This document shows, in pieces, positions 1 to 10,614 of a stretch of DNA of 64,000 nucleotides. This DNA comes from Toxotes chatareus (taxonomy: Eukaryota; Chordata; Actinopteri; Toxotidae). Positions within the stretch are counted from its first letter, which is position 1. Every line of letters begins with the position of its first letter. The notes under the pieces were generated by a model. It searched no databases and had not been told where the DNA came from. It worked only from the letters and a program-made list of their open reading frames with translations. The stretch lies in assembly GCA_016801885.1 (NCBI GenBank), contig CM028895.1, positions 9,944,001 through 10,008,000 on the forward strand, written 5' to 3'. Made by a program: the position numbers and the translations under genes.

Positions 1-219
1 GGTTTTACCATTTACCATTACAGCCCATGTAATGTCAAGAAAATTAAAACTTGCTGAAAATCATTTTTGCTCAGGAAAGTTTGTGACATTTTAAGGTTTA
101 TTTAGAGGCTGTTTCAGTATTTGCAGATTGTGATGACATGCATAACTTGGAGTTTATGGAGCATAAAAATGAATTACATCTTCTTAACTCTGTGGCATTA
201 AATGTGTTTCTTCCTTCAG

Positions 220-292
220 TCACGTCCCCAGTCCTGTAACTTTCAGTCAATGCAATATGGAGAGCATTATCAGGACACACAGAGCTCCCAAG
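220..292 (+). CDS. ptpn14: ptpn14 exon, linker segment before the large exon
   Basis: The acceptor ttccttcag precedes 220 and the donor gtacgtgt follows 292. The exon encodes 24 codons plus one base, including YGEHYQDTQSSQ, which resembles the GEHYSETHTSQ stretch of mammalian PTPN14. The leftover G joins AC of the next exon to make Asp. Bases 1-219 read as the preceding intron and show no other feature. Confidence 0.85.
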
Positions 293-3200
293 GTACGTGT
301 AAAACACAGACACACACAGACAAACACAAACACATTTCGAATAAGTCTCAGCCCCTCCAGTTCACTGCTTTAGCTGCAGTGTGATTTAAGATTTCTGTCT
401 CCCTCATAATAACTGAGGCATTTGAATGGAGCTAATTGTGTCTTTCCCATCCGGCGTGTGACTCACAGCCCATTTGTATTTTAACAGTCTCCCAGCCAAT
501 TAGAGCCCAACGTTAGGGGTGCAGAGCAGTGACCTCATTTGTGCTTCACTCTTTCATTGACTTGTTCACACACTCAGTCTGCCTTATAATCCAAAGAGCT
601 TCAGTCATGTCGGCGTGACAGTAAAACAGAGCATGTGGAAAAACATTCTGGGTGTGCTACTATGCGTGGGTGTGAAATCATTCTGGAGCGTGACCTCAGG
701 CATCACACTCCGTTTGTGTGGACACAGATTATGTGTATCTGCCAGCTTGTGGGCTTGAGATAGTTTCACACGAGATGAGAGAATGTTCTATTTGTCAAAC
801 AAAGAGCAATAACATGGATACCACTGTCCTCATCATTATGGTGGGAAGAAAAAGATTCCAAATCTGTACTGTTCTATGCTGGTTAACAACTGGGAGAAAC
901 ATTTTCACAGTTTTTCTAAGTTGGTTGGGACTGTAACCAGAAAAAAACTTTTTGTCCTTATTAATTTATTCTTCCTTACTCTTTTGCTTTTTAGACAGCA
1001 TCTTCCATGATGACCCCTACTACAAGTCAGAAACCAGTCTGGACCGCTGCCCGGTGGACTTCCCTTTCAGAAATGGTACCGTGCCCAATGGCAGCATGTA
1101 CAGCAGCCCCAGCATGAGCTCCCTCAATCATTCTCAGACATTCGTCCCGCCTTCGCCCATATCCTCCAACCTCAGCATCCCCGGCAGTGAGCTCATGCGC
1201 CCTGACTACATCCCTAGCCACCGTCACAGCGCCATTATTGCTCCGTCCTACCGGCCCACACCTGAGTACGATGCTGTCATGCGGCAGAAGCGGCGCATGC
1301 TCCCTGCTCACCATGATCTCCACAGCCAATCGCTGCGCAGTCTGAACATCAGTAATGCCTGTGCTTATCGCCAGCCTGAAGCTTTGGTGTACAGCCAGCC
1401 AGAGATGAGGGAGAGGGGCCCTTATCATGGCCTGGGGCCCAGCCCTGGCCCTTACACGCCACAGGTGGAGTTGGATTCTTTGAATATTGTACTACTTTTG
1501 TTTTTTAGCTTCTTGCTCTTTGCTTTTATATATGTATTTATTTCTATTTTTCGTGACTTTGCAGATCAGCTACAGTAAGCCAGTGTCCCACGGCCCTCAT
1601 CAGGGAGGACCAGCCAGCAGCCAGGGCCCATGTCATTCACCCTGTGTAAATGGTGGCGGTGGCAGCAGTGGAGGAGGAGGTGTAGGAAGCTCCATCTCTC
1701 ACACTGTCAGCACACCTGAGTTGGCAAATACCAAACAGCAGGGGACCAATGCGGGAAGCTACGCAGCTACAGCCAACATGCTGAGAAACCACATGTTGCG
1801 CCCTCCTCCACCTTACCCTTCCAGCTCTTTCCGCCCAGCGACCAGTACCCCTGACTTGGCCAGCCACCGTCACCGCTGCATCGGGGGCAGCAGTCCCGAG
1901 CTGGTTACCCGCATGGTGCAGCTGTCGGTTAAGACCTTCCAGCCGGACAGCTCAGCTGTTGTGCACCAGTCCCTGCAGGAAGTAAGTGAACCGTTAACTG
2001 CAGCTGCTAAGCATCGCTCCACTCTGGGCAAGAGACACAGTATGGAAGTGATCAGCAGCATGAGAGGAGGAGGGTTGGAGGGCATGGTGATGAAGGGCAT
2101 GAATGCTCCACTTCATCGGAGGAACACTCTCAGAGAACATGTGATGCCGCCTCAGCCTCAGTCCATTCCTCAGCCCCAAGCCCCTCAGTCACAACCCCAG
2201 CCGCAGCCCCAGCCTCCACCTCAGCAGCCAAAGGAGGTGCCCATGCAGGTGCCTGCCCAGAAAGCACCTGAGACTTCTGCAGCGCCACCTGCAGCAGTGG
2301 CCTACCAACATCAAAAGACTCTTTCTAATGCTACCATGCTCATACACAGTAGTGAAAGTGAAGAAGAAGAGGAGGAGGAAGAGGAGAGACCTGAGCTGGA
2401 TGTTCAAATCCCGGGTCTCAACGAGGACATCAGCATCAGCGCTCAGCTCCAGGCTGCTCTGGCAAAACTGCCCAATAAACCACCTCCAGAGTACCCTGGT
2501 CCTCCTAGACCTCCCAGCAATGCTCAGATCCGCAACCACACCCACAATCACAACCACACTCATCACCACAACCACAATCAAGGACCACAGAGCAACCAGG
2601 GACCAATGGACCCAAACCAAGCCCAGGGCCGAGCTCTCAAAACTGGGCAGAGCCAGGGTGGTGGCGGGCCTGGAGGAGGTTGTGGTGCAGGTGCTGGTGG
2701 GACGCTGACCCGAGGGGACCAGGGTGGGGTGAATGGAGCAGTTTTGGGTCCATCCATCTCAGAACCGGACCTGACCAGTGTGAAGGAGAGGGTGAGGAAG
2801 GAGCCGGTCAAAGAGAGGCCTGTGTCAGAGATGTTCTCCTTGGAAGACAGCATAGTGGAGAGAGAAATTGCTCAAAGGGTAAGATAATCATTCAGTAATT
2901 CAACTACTTATGTCTTGACACCCCTTAATTCATTGTTTAATTTATGCCGGTGTCAACATATTTTTTAGTAATACATGTTATTTATTAGTGCTGAAATGGT
3001 CAGTTGATTAATCAGTTAGTCAATCAACAGAACATCAGCCTGTTCTGGATAAAATTGTCCTCCATCCTGGTACAGTTTTAAATGTTACAGTCTGTTGTTT
3101 TGCTTGCTAGTTTCATTGCTACTGATTAGCAGTAATCCAGCAATCCACCTGAGAGGGTAGCACTAGTCTCTGAGTCTCCCCATGCAGCTAATACCCTTAT

Positions 3201-6200
3201 AAATCCCTCAGATTATTCTTTGGGTAGCTTGTGTAGCTCGACTCTTTGTTAAGGCGCAAACATTTGACACAGCGCCATTAGTCCAGGTATAAATTAAATC
3301 ATATAATCGCCTCGCTTGGTTGTGATAAAACCTCTCTGTTCAAGGTTGACCAGGTGTGGACGGCTGTTTATAGTGTGATTGGAGCTCATAAAATTCCAAA
3401 AAACGTTTTTTAAATTGCGACCATCCAAAACTCCCAAGCTAATATCTCTCATTCGTACCAGGTGGTTTATCTCATACATAGAAGGTACCCCCGGTGACCC
3501 CCAAGCTGTTGTTTTGGCTGTCCCACAGGGAATAAGGGGAGTTGGAGAGGGGAAGGGTGGAGCTGTCCTGGAGGTTTAATAGCATCAGAGATTAGGAGAG
3601 GTAATCCTTGGAGGAAGGAGGGACCGTGCAATGTGGGTCAGAGTTTGGTAGACCGAAAAGGAGTCAGGGTGACAGAGAGTGTGTGTGTTCTGCAAAGAAA
3701 AGGAGGCTGAAGAGGAAGGTGGGAATAAACAAAGGGGTGAAAGAATGAAAAATATGTGAGAAAGGACAAAACAAGGATGAAAGGAAAAGTTGAAGGCAAC
3801 AAGTAGATAAGAAGGTACAAGTCTGCTCTTAATAGGCTTTATATACGAGGCTTGTTAGTTCACACCTTTGGACGGAACACAAGGGGACTGGTACGGCCAA
3901 GTTTTCCCTACAAACAGGACATACACACACACACACACACACATGCACGTGCACGTCAGATTCCCCCCACCCACTTCTCCATACGCACACGTGCGCGCAC
4001 ACTGTACTCAGGCCAAGGCAGGTCAGTTAGTCTTGCAATGCTGCCGGTACCTGTCACCATGACACCGGGATTTTCCTCTCTCTTGAAGACGCTGGAAAGA
4101 CAGAAGATGTCTGTGGACTCCATGAAGAGACCGCTGATGATGGCCGCCCTCAATGGCCTCTATGTGGCCCGAGTGCCTGTCCCCAAGAGTTCGGCAGAGG
4201 AAGGCACCAAGGCTTCTACTGACGAACGAGTAAGATGCTTCCTCATGCTCTAGATATGTTGTGTCGAGTTGTTTGAGTTTGTAAGAGTTTCTGACTTTAA
4301 CTGTGGATTATGAAAATCATAGATTTCCTTTTTTGCTTGTTTTTCAGTTAGACCGTATGAACTATCGATTGATGGGTAACTTCAAAAAATGACAGTTGGA
4401 ATCATTTCAAGCCTTTTATAATAATGTGAAAATTGTAGGTTTAGTCAAATAAATTCTTTTAATTTTATGATATTGTAGATATAACACAAGCTTTTTTTAG
4501 AGCTTCTTTTCTGTTCACAATTGCTCTAAAAATGTAAACAAAGAAATTCAGAAAGAAAATATAATCGCACCAGATTTATACAGTTTCTTCTAATCTGGAT
4601 TAAGAGTCCTTTCATTCAATAAGAAGAATTCCAAAACTTTCAAGCCCAAATTTTACTTGTACAAAATGTATTTGCATGATTTTGGAAGATCAAGATCATT
4701 GCAGGACCTTTTAAACAGTTTGTCTTATAGTTGTCACGATAAAACTCAAAAACGGTCTCTGCTAATCACATTAATTTAATGAATTACATTTCCCCTGTAC
4801 TTTCTGTTTGTTCCCTTTTGAGTGCAGAGATGTGAAGCCCGGCCTTTGTCCCTACTGTTGCTAAGCTAACGGGGGCAAGCCCTAAGTGGGCTGTGGAACG
4901 CGTGGCATGGTGGTGCTTATCGCCTCTGGGCCCGCTGGTATGTTAAGAATGTGACCCGAGAGAGAGTGAGCGAGCCGCAGAGACAGAGGGATAGAAAGAG
5001 AGAGAGAGAGAGAGAGAGACAGAGATGCTGCTCTCTCAAACATGACTGGCCTAATAAACACGTACCCCCACCAGGATGAATACCACCGCTGCATACCCTG
5101 CTCTTTTTACAGCTGTGTTGATGCATTAAACATGCTTTGAGTGCTTGAAGTCAGTATTCAGTTGTGAGTTAAGAAATGTGGACGTATATTACAATGAGAT
5201 TTCTGGATTCTCCCGGCCTGAATAGTCTCTTAGGTATGGTGGAATGTAAACGGATAAAAGCCTCTTTGGGGGACTGAAAGAGAAACCTCTGAATGATGTG
5301 TTGCTTGGTATTCAAAGACTAACACCCCCTCCTCTCTTCCTTTCTTTCTCTCTGTCTCTCCAGTGTAAGACCTTGGAGTTGAAGCTGGAAGAGGAGCGGG
5401 TCTTCACTGAGTATGAGCAGGTGCCCAAGAAGAGGGCAAACTGTGTTCTCACCACAGCAACTCTGCCCGAAAACACAGAGCGCAACCGTTTCCGTGACGT
5501 TGTTCCTTACGAAGAGAACCGGGTCGAGCTTGTGCCCAACAAGGAGAACAACACAGGCTACATTAATGCCTCGCATATCAAGGTGTGCACCAGGGATCCA
5601 ATGTGTAAAAATTTTAAAAAGGAATTATGGGATAATTTTTATGATCAAGACTTTCATGCAACTTATTTGATACCCTTTCCACATTTCGCATACAGTATTT
5701 GATCCTGTGAAAACTATGTATCTCCAGAATATGATCACTGTGAACATAGTCAGAGCATGCTGAATTTAAAATCAGACTTTGTCAGTTTTCAGTGTGAATG
5801 TATATACAGAAGAATAAAAAAGTCAAAAAAGTCAAAAAAAATGTCAAACTTGGAGATAAAATATTTCACAAAGTGCTTTATAAGATTCAAGCTTATGTGT
5901 ACGGCTCTTAATCATAGTAACGGTCTCACAGTGCTTTGCAAAGAGCGAATCATACAACCTAAATTAAAACAAAGGGTATAAACTTGATACATTCAGCTCT
6001 TTGCTAGTCTTTGTTGTGGTCATTTCTAAGCAGGGAATAGCTCGGAGGAAAAGGATGAAAGGCAGCTATTGAAGGCTGTTTGGGCCTTTAAGCTCACAGA
6101 GCTTGTGGAATTCCCAAAGAATGTGGTCCAAACTCCAAACCCTCTTAAGTCAACCTGAGCTGCTCTCACTAGCCCTCTATTCATGCTTAGTTGCAAACAG

Positions 6201-8676
6201 TGTGTGCGTACAAGCTTGTGTGTATGCATGAGTTTGCATTTTGTGTGTACGCCTAATTGTGGTCCGGTGCGAAACTGCGATCACCACACTGAATCGCTGC
6301 CTATCACGGTGTAACCCTCTTACCCCCCTGCCCCCCCATCACTTAAGGTAGCTGCCGCAGAACAAAAGGCCTTGTTTATTCCCCATCCATCTCCTAATGC
6401 TGTGTTTACAGTCACGAGGTGGCCTGAGGAATCAGCTGGGACATGCTCATTATGTAATGGCACTATGAAGTCTCTGTGGTTGCCGTGTATCGGAGATGGG
6501 AAGTGTTTCAGTGCTGTGTGGCCTTCTGAGTTTTAATGAGGGAAAGCACACCAAAGTTAGACGAGAGGTGCTGATAGTTTTATAAATGAGAGAAAACCGG
6601 TCCCACAGTAGACACACATTAAAAAGGTGTTTATACTGCCCCCCTGTGGCGGATGAGATTATTGTCTATGTCTTCAATGAGCTGCAAATGCATTTATTTT
6701 AAAATATTAAAAAAAAATTTTGGGCTAAAATGGGGCTTTTGATTTGTATTTGGCTTAGATTTAGTTTTAGTTTTTTTAGTGTGTGACTGTGTTTGCACTG
6801 CAGTCACTATGATCTGCCTGTGCGCTAATTGATTGTTTATGTATATATGTGTGTGTTTTCCCAGGTGATGATCAGGGGGGAGGAGTGGCACTACATTGCC
6901 ACCCAGGGCCCGCTAGCCAACACCTGTGCCGACTTCTGGCAGATGGTCTGGGAGCAAGGGGTCAACGTTATCGCCATGGTTACTGCAGAGGAGGTATAGG
7001 CACACACACATATATATGCACACACGGCACACGGAAACGTGGATATTTTTCAGTGAGCAGTCGACAGCTGGCTTTTGTCTGTGTGTGTGTGTGAAATAAG
7101 ATGGCAATGAGGGCGTGTGTGTCACTGTGTCTTTGTGTTTGTGTGTACACATAAACGCCATTGTGTACGTCTATTTTCCCTCATCCCCCTCTTCTCTTTT
7201 TTCCTCCCATCCAATCACCAATCAATCTTCATCCTCTTCTCTTCCTTCCAGGAGGGTGGCCGGTCCAAGAGTCACCGCTACTGGCCTAAACTGGGTTCCA
7301 AACACAACTCGGCCACTCACGGCAAGTTCAAGGTGACCACCAAATTCCGCACCGACTCAGGCTGCTACGCCACCACGGGGTTAAAGGTCAAACACCTGCT
7401 GTCTGGCCAGGAGAGGACGGTCTGGCACTTACAGTACACTGACTGGCCTGAGCATGGCTGTCCTGAATATGTTGTGGGATTCATCTGTGAGTGTGACTTT
7501 GTCATTATTATCATAACAAGAAATGATTAAACAATTACACTGCCTTCACTAGTTAATATCTAATTAAAGGAATAGTTCAACATTTTTTTTAGTTGCAGAG
7601 AGACTTTCTTGCAGAGAAACAGTCACCAAATAACATTTTTTTCAGTTGTTTAAATCATGCAAAACTCTCTGCAAGAAAGCAAATACGTGTAATTCTCATT
7701 GCTTTTAAAGAAGCATCCACTCCCTAAAAATATGTTATTATACAACTAGTGTAAACAACAGTTAAACCACATTCAGCAAATTCTTTCCTCAGCCTGGCAG
7801 ACACATTGCCCACATCTTACTTTTGTCTCCTTTTTTCTCTCCTGCAGCCTACTTAGAGGAGATCCAGTCTGTGAGGAGACACACTAACTCCATGCTTGAC
7901 ACCTCAAAGAGCCTCAATCCTCCTGTGGTGGTACACTGTAGCGCTGGGGTGGGTCGTACCGGCGTGGTCATTCTCACTGAGCTCATGATCAGCTGCCTGG
8001 AGCACAATGAGGTGGGTGGACGAGGGGGTGTAAAATTAGGAGTCTGATACGGCTCTAGTTAAGTTTAACTCAAGGTGAGATCATTTTTAGGATCATGCCT
8101 TTTCTTTTTTTAACATGATGTGTATCACAAGACTCATTTGAATTCAAACACAGTTTATTATGATGGATGTAAAACATGCACATAAGACTTTTATTGTGTA
8201 AATCAAGAGTTTGCCTTTGTGAAGTCAGTTAATCAGCGTATATGAGGATGCAACTTAAGATCAGATTAAAACGGATGAATAAAAAATAGTGAAAGCAGAG
8301 TTGTTTGAAAAGATACACAACATTTGCACCACATTATAAACACTTTCTAACTCAGATATGCAGACCAGGTAAATCCAGGTCAGATCCATTTTTAATTTCT
8401 CTTAGTGAATCCTCTGTTTTTTCTTGCCAACATACATACTTTTAGATTTGTCACTGCACTGAGTAATGCAGATCAGCAGAATACATTTAACATTTTTAAA
8501 TCCCCTTGTTTTCTTTGTCTCTCTGTCTCTTCTTCCCTTCTCCTCAGCCAATGGAGGTTCCCACCATGTTGTCTGAGCTGAGGCAGCAGAGGATGCTAAT
8601 GGTGCAGACCATCTCCCAGTACAAGTTTGTCTACCAGGTCCTCATTCAGTTCCTCAAGAGTTCCCGCCTCATCTGA
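220..8676 (+). CDS. ptpn14: ptpn14 (Pez/PTPD2), non-receptor protein tyrosine phosphatase, 3' nine coding exons (5' partial)
   Basis: Joined coding exons are 220-292, 995-1464, 1565-2878, 4089-4229, 5364-5582, 6865-6993, 7252-7486, 7848-8011 and 8548-8676. They sum to 2874 nt, in frame throughout, with every intron GT-AG. They encode about the last 957 residues; the N-terminal FERM domain lies left of the window. Seen: two PPxY motifs (nt 1802-1816 PPPPY and 2480-2494 PPPEY), an acidic Glu run (about 2350-2390), a conserved SISEPDLTSVKER block, and a full PTP domain with P-loop HCSAGVGRT (7934-7960) and C-terminus SSRLI. Known of the family: the PPxY motifs bind YAP WW domains and hold YAP in the cytoplasm, and the protein acts at adherens junctions. 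Odd: Glu replaces Asp in the WPD loop, and a 100-nt intron splits the large linker exon. PTPN21 is the nearest alternative, but the linker and the smyd2/prox1 neighbours fit PTPN14. Introns over 300 bp hold only the repeats listed separately. Confidence 0.95.
995..1464 (+). CDS. ptpn14: ptpn14 exon, first part of the split large linker exon
   Basis: It begins after tgctttttag and reads DSIFHDDPYYKSE, then a conserved core (SNLSIPGSELMRPDYIPSH, SYRPTPEYDAVMRQ, LVYSQPEMRER). It ends at CAG|gtggag in phase 0. Reading through the donor soon gives membrane-like nonsense and a stop, so the boundary is well placed. Confidence 0.92.
1465..1564 (+). other. ptpn14: 100-nt intron inside the ptpn14 large linker exon
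   Basis: The sequence is T-rich between CAG|gtggag and gactttgcag|ATC, with a long pyrimidine-biased tract. Its 100-nt length is not a multiple of three, and reading through hits TAA at 1576-1578, so it is removed or it truncates the protein. The coding flanks align with one uninterrupted stretch of mammalian PTPN14 as I recall it. Confidence 0.85.
1565..2878 (+). CDS. ptpn14: ptpn14 exon, second part of the large linker exon with both PPxY motifs
   Basis: It reads ISYSKPVSHG at the start and ends EREIAQR|gtaagat in phase 0. It holds ISHTVSTPELAN, PPPPY, RPATSTPDLASHRH, VQLSVKTFQ, MLIHSSESEEEE, PPPEYPGPP and the SISEPDLTSVKER - SEMFSLEDSI block. A Gln/Pro run (about 2155-2235) and a His/Asn run (about 2530-2580) are expansions compared with the mammalian protein. 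Confidence 0.95.
2989..3040. mobile_element. Terminal fragment of a teleost MITE in a ptpn14 intron
   Basis: The intron contains gtgctgaaatggtcagttga followed by attaatcagttagtcaatc. This matches the end of a widespread fish repeat that begins with GCTGAAA and continues with ATTAATCGATTAG motifs. No matching second end was found nearby. The family is recognised by pattern only. Confidence 0.45.
3921..3943. repeat. (CA)n microsatellite in ptpn14 intron
   Basis: A short uninterrupted CA run, followed by mixed TG/CA-rich sequence to about 4000. Confidence 0.9.
4089..4229 (+). CDS. ptpn14: ptpn14 exon, linker between the acidic region and the PTP domain
   Basis: It lies between tctcttgaag and CGA|gtaagatg. 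It reads TLERQKM, then KRPLMMAALNGLYVARV, a stretch strongly conserved in PTPN14, and ends TDER. Both ends are phase 0. Confidence 0.92.
4993..5019. repeat. (GA)n microsatellite in ptpn14 intron
   Basis: A GA run in the intron 4230-5363. The rest of that intron shows no other recognisable feature. Confidence 0.9.
5364..5582 (+). CDS. ptpn14: ptpn14 exon, start of the PTP catalytic domain
   Basis: It lies between ctgtctctccag and AAG|gtgtgcac. It encodes TLELKLEEERVFTEYEQVPKK, the substrate-loop segment RNRFRDVVPYEENRVEL, and NNTGYINASHIK, all standard landmarks of the N-terminal part of a PTP domain. Both ends are phase 0. Confidence 0.95.
6865..6993 (+). CDS. ptpn14: ptpn14 exon, PTP domain core
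   Basis: It lies between gtgtgttttcccag and GAG|gtataggc, 43 codons. It reads EEWHYIATQGPL (the family YIATQGP motif), then FWQMVWEQGVNVIAMVTAEE. The preceding intron 5583-6864 shows nothing else recognisable. Confidence 0.95.
7252..7486 (+). CDS. ptpn14: ptpn14 exon, PTP domain with the WPD-type loop
   Basis: It lies between cttccttccag and ATCT|gtgagt, ending in phase 1. It encodes KSHRYWPKLGSK, KFKVTTKFRTDS and ERTVWHLQYTDWPEHG. The general-acid position (7450-7452) is Glu rather than Asp. Confidence 0.95.
7564..7701. mobile_element. Short degraded foldback MITE in a ptpn14 intron
   Basis: It starts with ttaaaggaatagttcaacat, the signature end of a very common teleost MITE. It contains the matching internal motif ctttcttgcagaga at 7604-7617 and its exact reverse complement at 7666-7679, then caaatacgtgt. 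The 14-bp arms with a 48-bp loop fit an internally deleted foldback copy. Confidence 0.55.
7848..8011 (+). CDS. ptpn14: ptpn14 exon, PTP signature P-loop
   Basis: It lies between ctctcctgcag and GAG|gtgggt. It encodes YLEEIQSVRRHTNSML, then VVVHCSAGVGRTGVVIL. The catalytic Cys is 7937-7939 and the P-loop Arg 7955-7957. The intact HCxxGxGRT loop keeps the phosphate-binding site. Confidence 0.96.
8548..8676 (+). CDS. ptpn14: ptpn14 terminal coding exon
   Basis: It begins after cccttctcctcag. It reads PMEVPTMLSELRQQRMLMVQ, then QYKFVYQVLIQFLKSSRLI and stop TGA at 8674-8676. This is the standard PTPN14/PTPN21 C-terminus, including the Q-loop region (TISQYKFVYQ). Confidence 0.95.
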   Translation, partial: PMEVPTMLSELRQQRMLMVQTISQYKFVYQVLIQFLKSSRLI

Positions 8677-10590
8677 GGGCAGGCTCATGACCTTTGACCT
8701 TACACGACGTGGCAGAATGGCAGCAGATGGCGACAGAGGTACTTAATCTAAGCTTGAGGACTGATACAGCAGATATAACTGATAGCGTCAGTTGGCAGCA
8801 GATGCATTTAGAAGCAACTCTGCTTTGAGTGGAGCTGAGTTTTCTGCGCTGCAGTTTATGGTGATGGAAATTTATAGATGTGCGTACAAACTCACCTCAT
8901 GGGAGAAAAGGATTTGTGTAGGCCTGTATCAAAACCGATAACAATTTCTCCTAGTCAGTGTGTTCACACTTCATTCTTTTATTCCCTGGGATTTAATCTT
9001 AGACCTGATCTTTGTGTGTGGAGCATGCACGTTTGTGCGTTTTTTCCATGCAGGTCAGGTGAATAAGCAGCTTATCTTTCCTGCAGGTGTGAATGTGTAT
9101 GTCTGTCTACATGCCCAGTGCGCTCTTGAGATTTCTTAAGAAATGTTTTGAGAAATCAAGTTTGGATGGATTGCCTGCCTGATACTTTTCTCACTCATTA
9201 TTTAGCCATTATTAGAAATGGCATTATGCTGCATGAACAGTAGGTGGCAGCAGTATTATCACTAAACTCTGTACTCTGAAAGAGTTTGCCAAACAAAAAT
9301 ATTCTTTCAATCACTGAACTAAAATGTTCTTTTATTTTTAACAGAGTATTGATTAATACAGCAAATATTTACTTCAACATCGTAACAAATCTTTTTATTT
9401 ATTTCTATCAAGTTTGAGGTCACCTTTGGCATTGAACAGAGCATTGACAAGCTTGTTTGATCTTTCAAACTTGTCTTAATCTTTACTATATTTTTTGGTA
9501 AGCCTTCCTTGTGAATGTCAAAAGGATTCCTCCCGTTTTCCTTCTGAAGTTTCCTCAGTTTAAACATTTCACACATCCTTGCGATCAAATGTGTCTTGTC
9601 ACATTTTTTTTTTGCCTCAAAGCATTTCAAAACTTTGTCCAATGAATTAATTTATACATATAATTTCACTGTTTGCGTATGCAGTTGATAGAGAACTGTG
9701 CCCTTATATACAGCAGATACCGAGTATACTGTATTATTATGCCTTATTGAAAAAGCTGCCTGGTTGATCCTTGTCGTAGGGTCCTGGATGGGTTTGGTAA
9801 ACTAAATTCCTTTTTTTTTGTTTTACCTCCAAAGATGAAATCTTTAAATCAGTATTTTATAGTTTGCATTTTGATATAAAAACAACTTTAACATTTCAAA
9901 TCATTTACCTAACTCTCAGGTAAAGATTTTGCAGTCAGAGAATGCTGATGTCTTGGTTTATTTCTGAAGGATAGTAGTTTAGTGACACAACTGTCTTTGC
10001 CAGAAAAAGGCAGCTGTTTCTACTAATCTGATCCAAACCCAGTAGATTACTGTGTTGCCAAGTATCTGAATCCTGTTTATAAAATCACCTTCTGAAGAAT
10101 TTCCTTTTTCATGTTGCATTAAATATAATTTTTTTTTTAATTGTAATGCAAAGCCAAGCGTGTCCAAAATAACTTTGTACATAATGGGCATGTGAGACAA
10201 AAGATTTCTGTTTTATATAGTTCCTTTTTTTGACTTGGTACCCTAAAAATACCGCGACATAATAAACTATGCATGCATTTTTATATTTCATTGTATATAT
10301 TCTCAGATAAGTATAAGCTTTATGCTCTCTTAACATATAAGTGTTTTGTTGCACTTCAGTTCTCTTTGTGACAGTATTTTCTCACACGGCATTCCACTGT
10401 TTGTTTATATTTAATTTTTTCCCCTTGATTTTTCTTTTTTTGGCAAAACTCCCAAATACGTTTCAAGATATGTGTACATATGTTTTGTATATCCGTTTTC
10501 AGTGCATCAAGTCTTTGGTTTTTCTCTCCCCAGACATGTATGAAGCTGTCGTACTTGCTTATTATGCAATAAAGCCTTATTTTCTTTAAG
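8677..10590 (+). other. ptpn14: ptpn14 3'UTR (predicted)
   Basis: About 1.9 kb of AT-rich sequence without a supported reading frame follows the stop codon. Candidate poly(A) signals are AATAAA at 10261-10266 and at 10568-10573. The second is preferred because it sits just before the facing smyd2 signal. Confidence 0.6.
10568..10573 (+). terminator. ptpn14: ptpn14 poly(A) signal candidate
   Basis: The canonical hexamer AATAAA lies in gcaataaagcc, followed by T-rich then G-rich sequence (agagggtggcc). Cleavage would fall near 10590. Confidence 0.55.
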
Positions 10591-10608
10591 AGGGTGGCCA
10601 CAAACTAA

Positions 10609-10614
10609 TTTATT
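10609..10614 (-). terminator. smyd2: smyd2 poly(A) signal candidate
   Basis: TTTATT on the plus strand is AATAAA on the minus strand, about 620 nt past the smyd2 stop. It faces the ptpn14 signal 35 bp away. Another possible signal is ATTAAA (minus) at about 10770-10775. Confidence 0.45.

Noticed and set aside
1027..1428. A 133-codon minus-strand frame across the ptpn14 exon
   Set aside because: Antisense shadow of a real exon. The plus strand carries the conserved PTPN14 protein.
7604..7679. 14-bp inverted repeat in a ptpn14 intron as a possible miRNA hairpin
   Set aside because: The arms and flanks match the common MITE end (ttaaaggaatagttcaa). The loop is 48 nt and the stem too short for a typical precursor.
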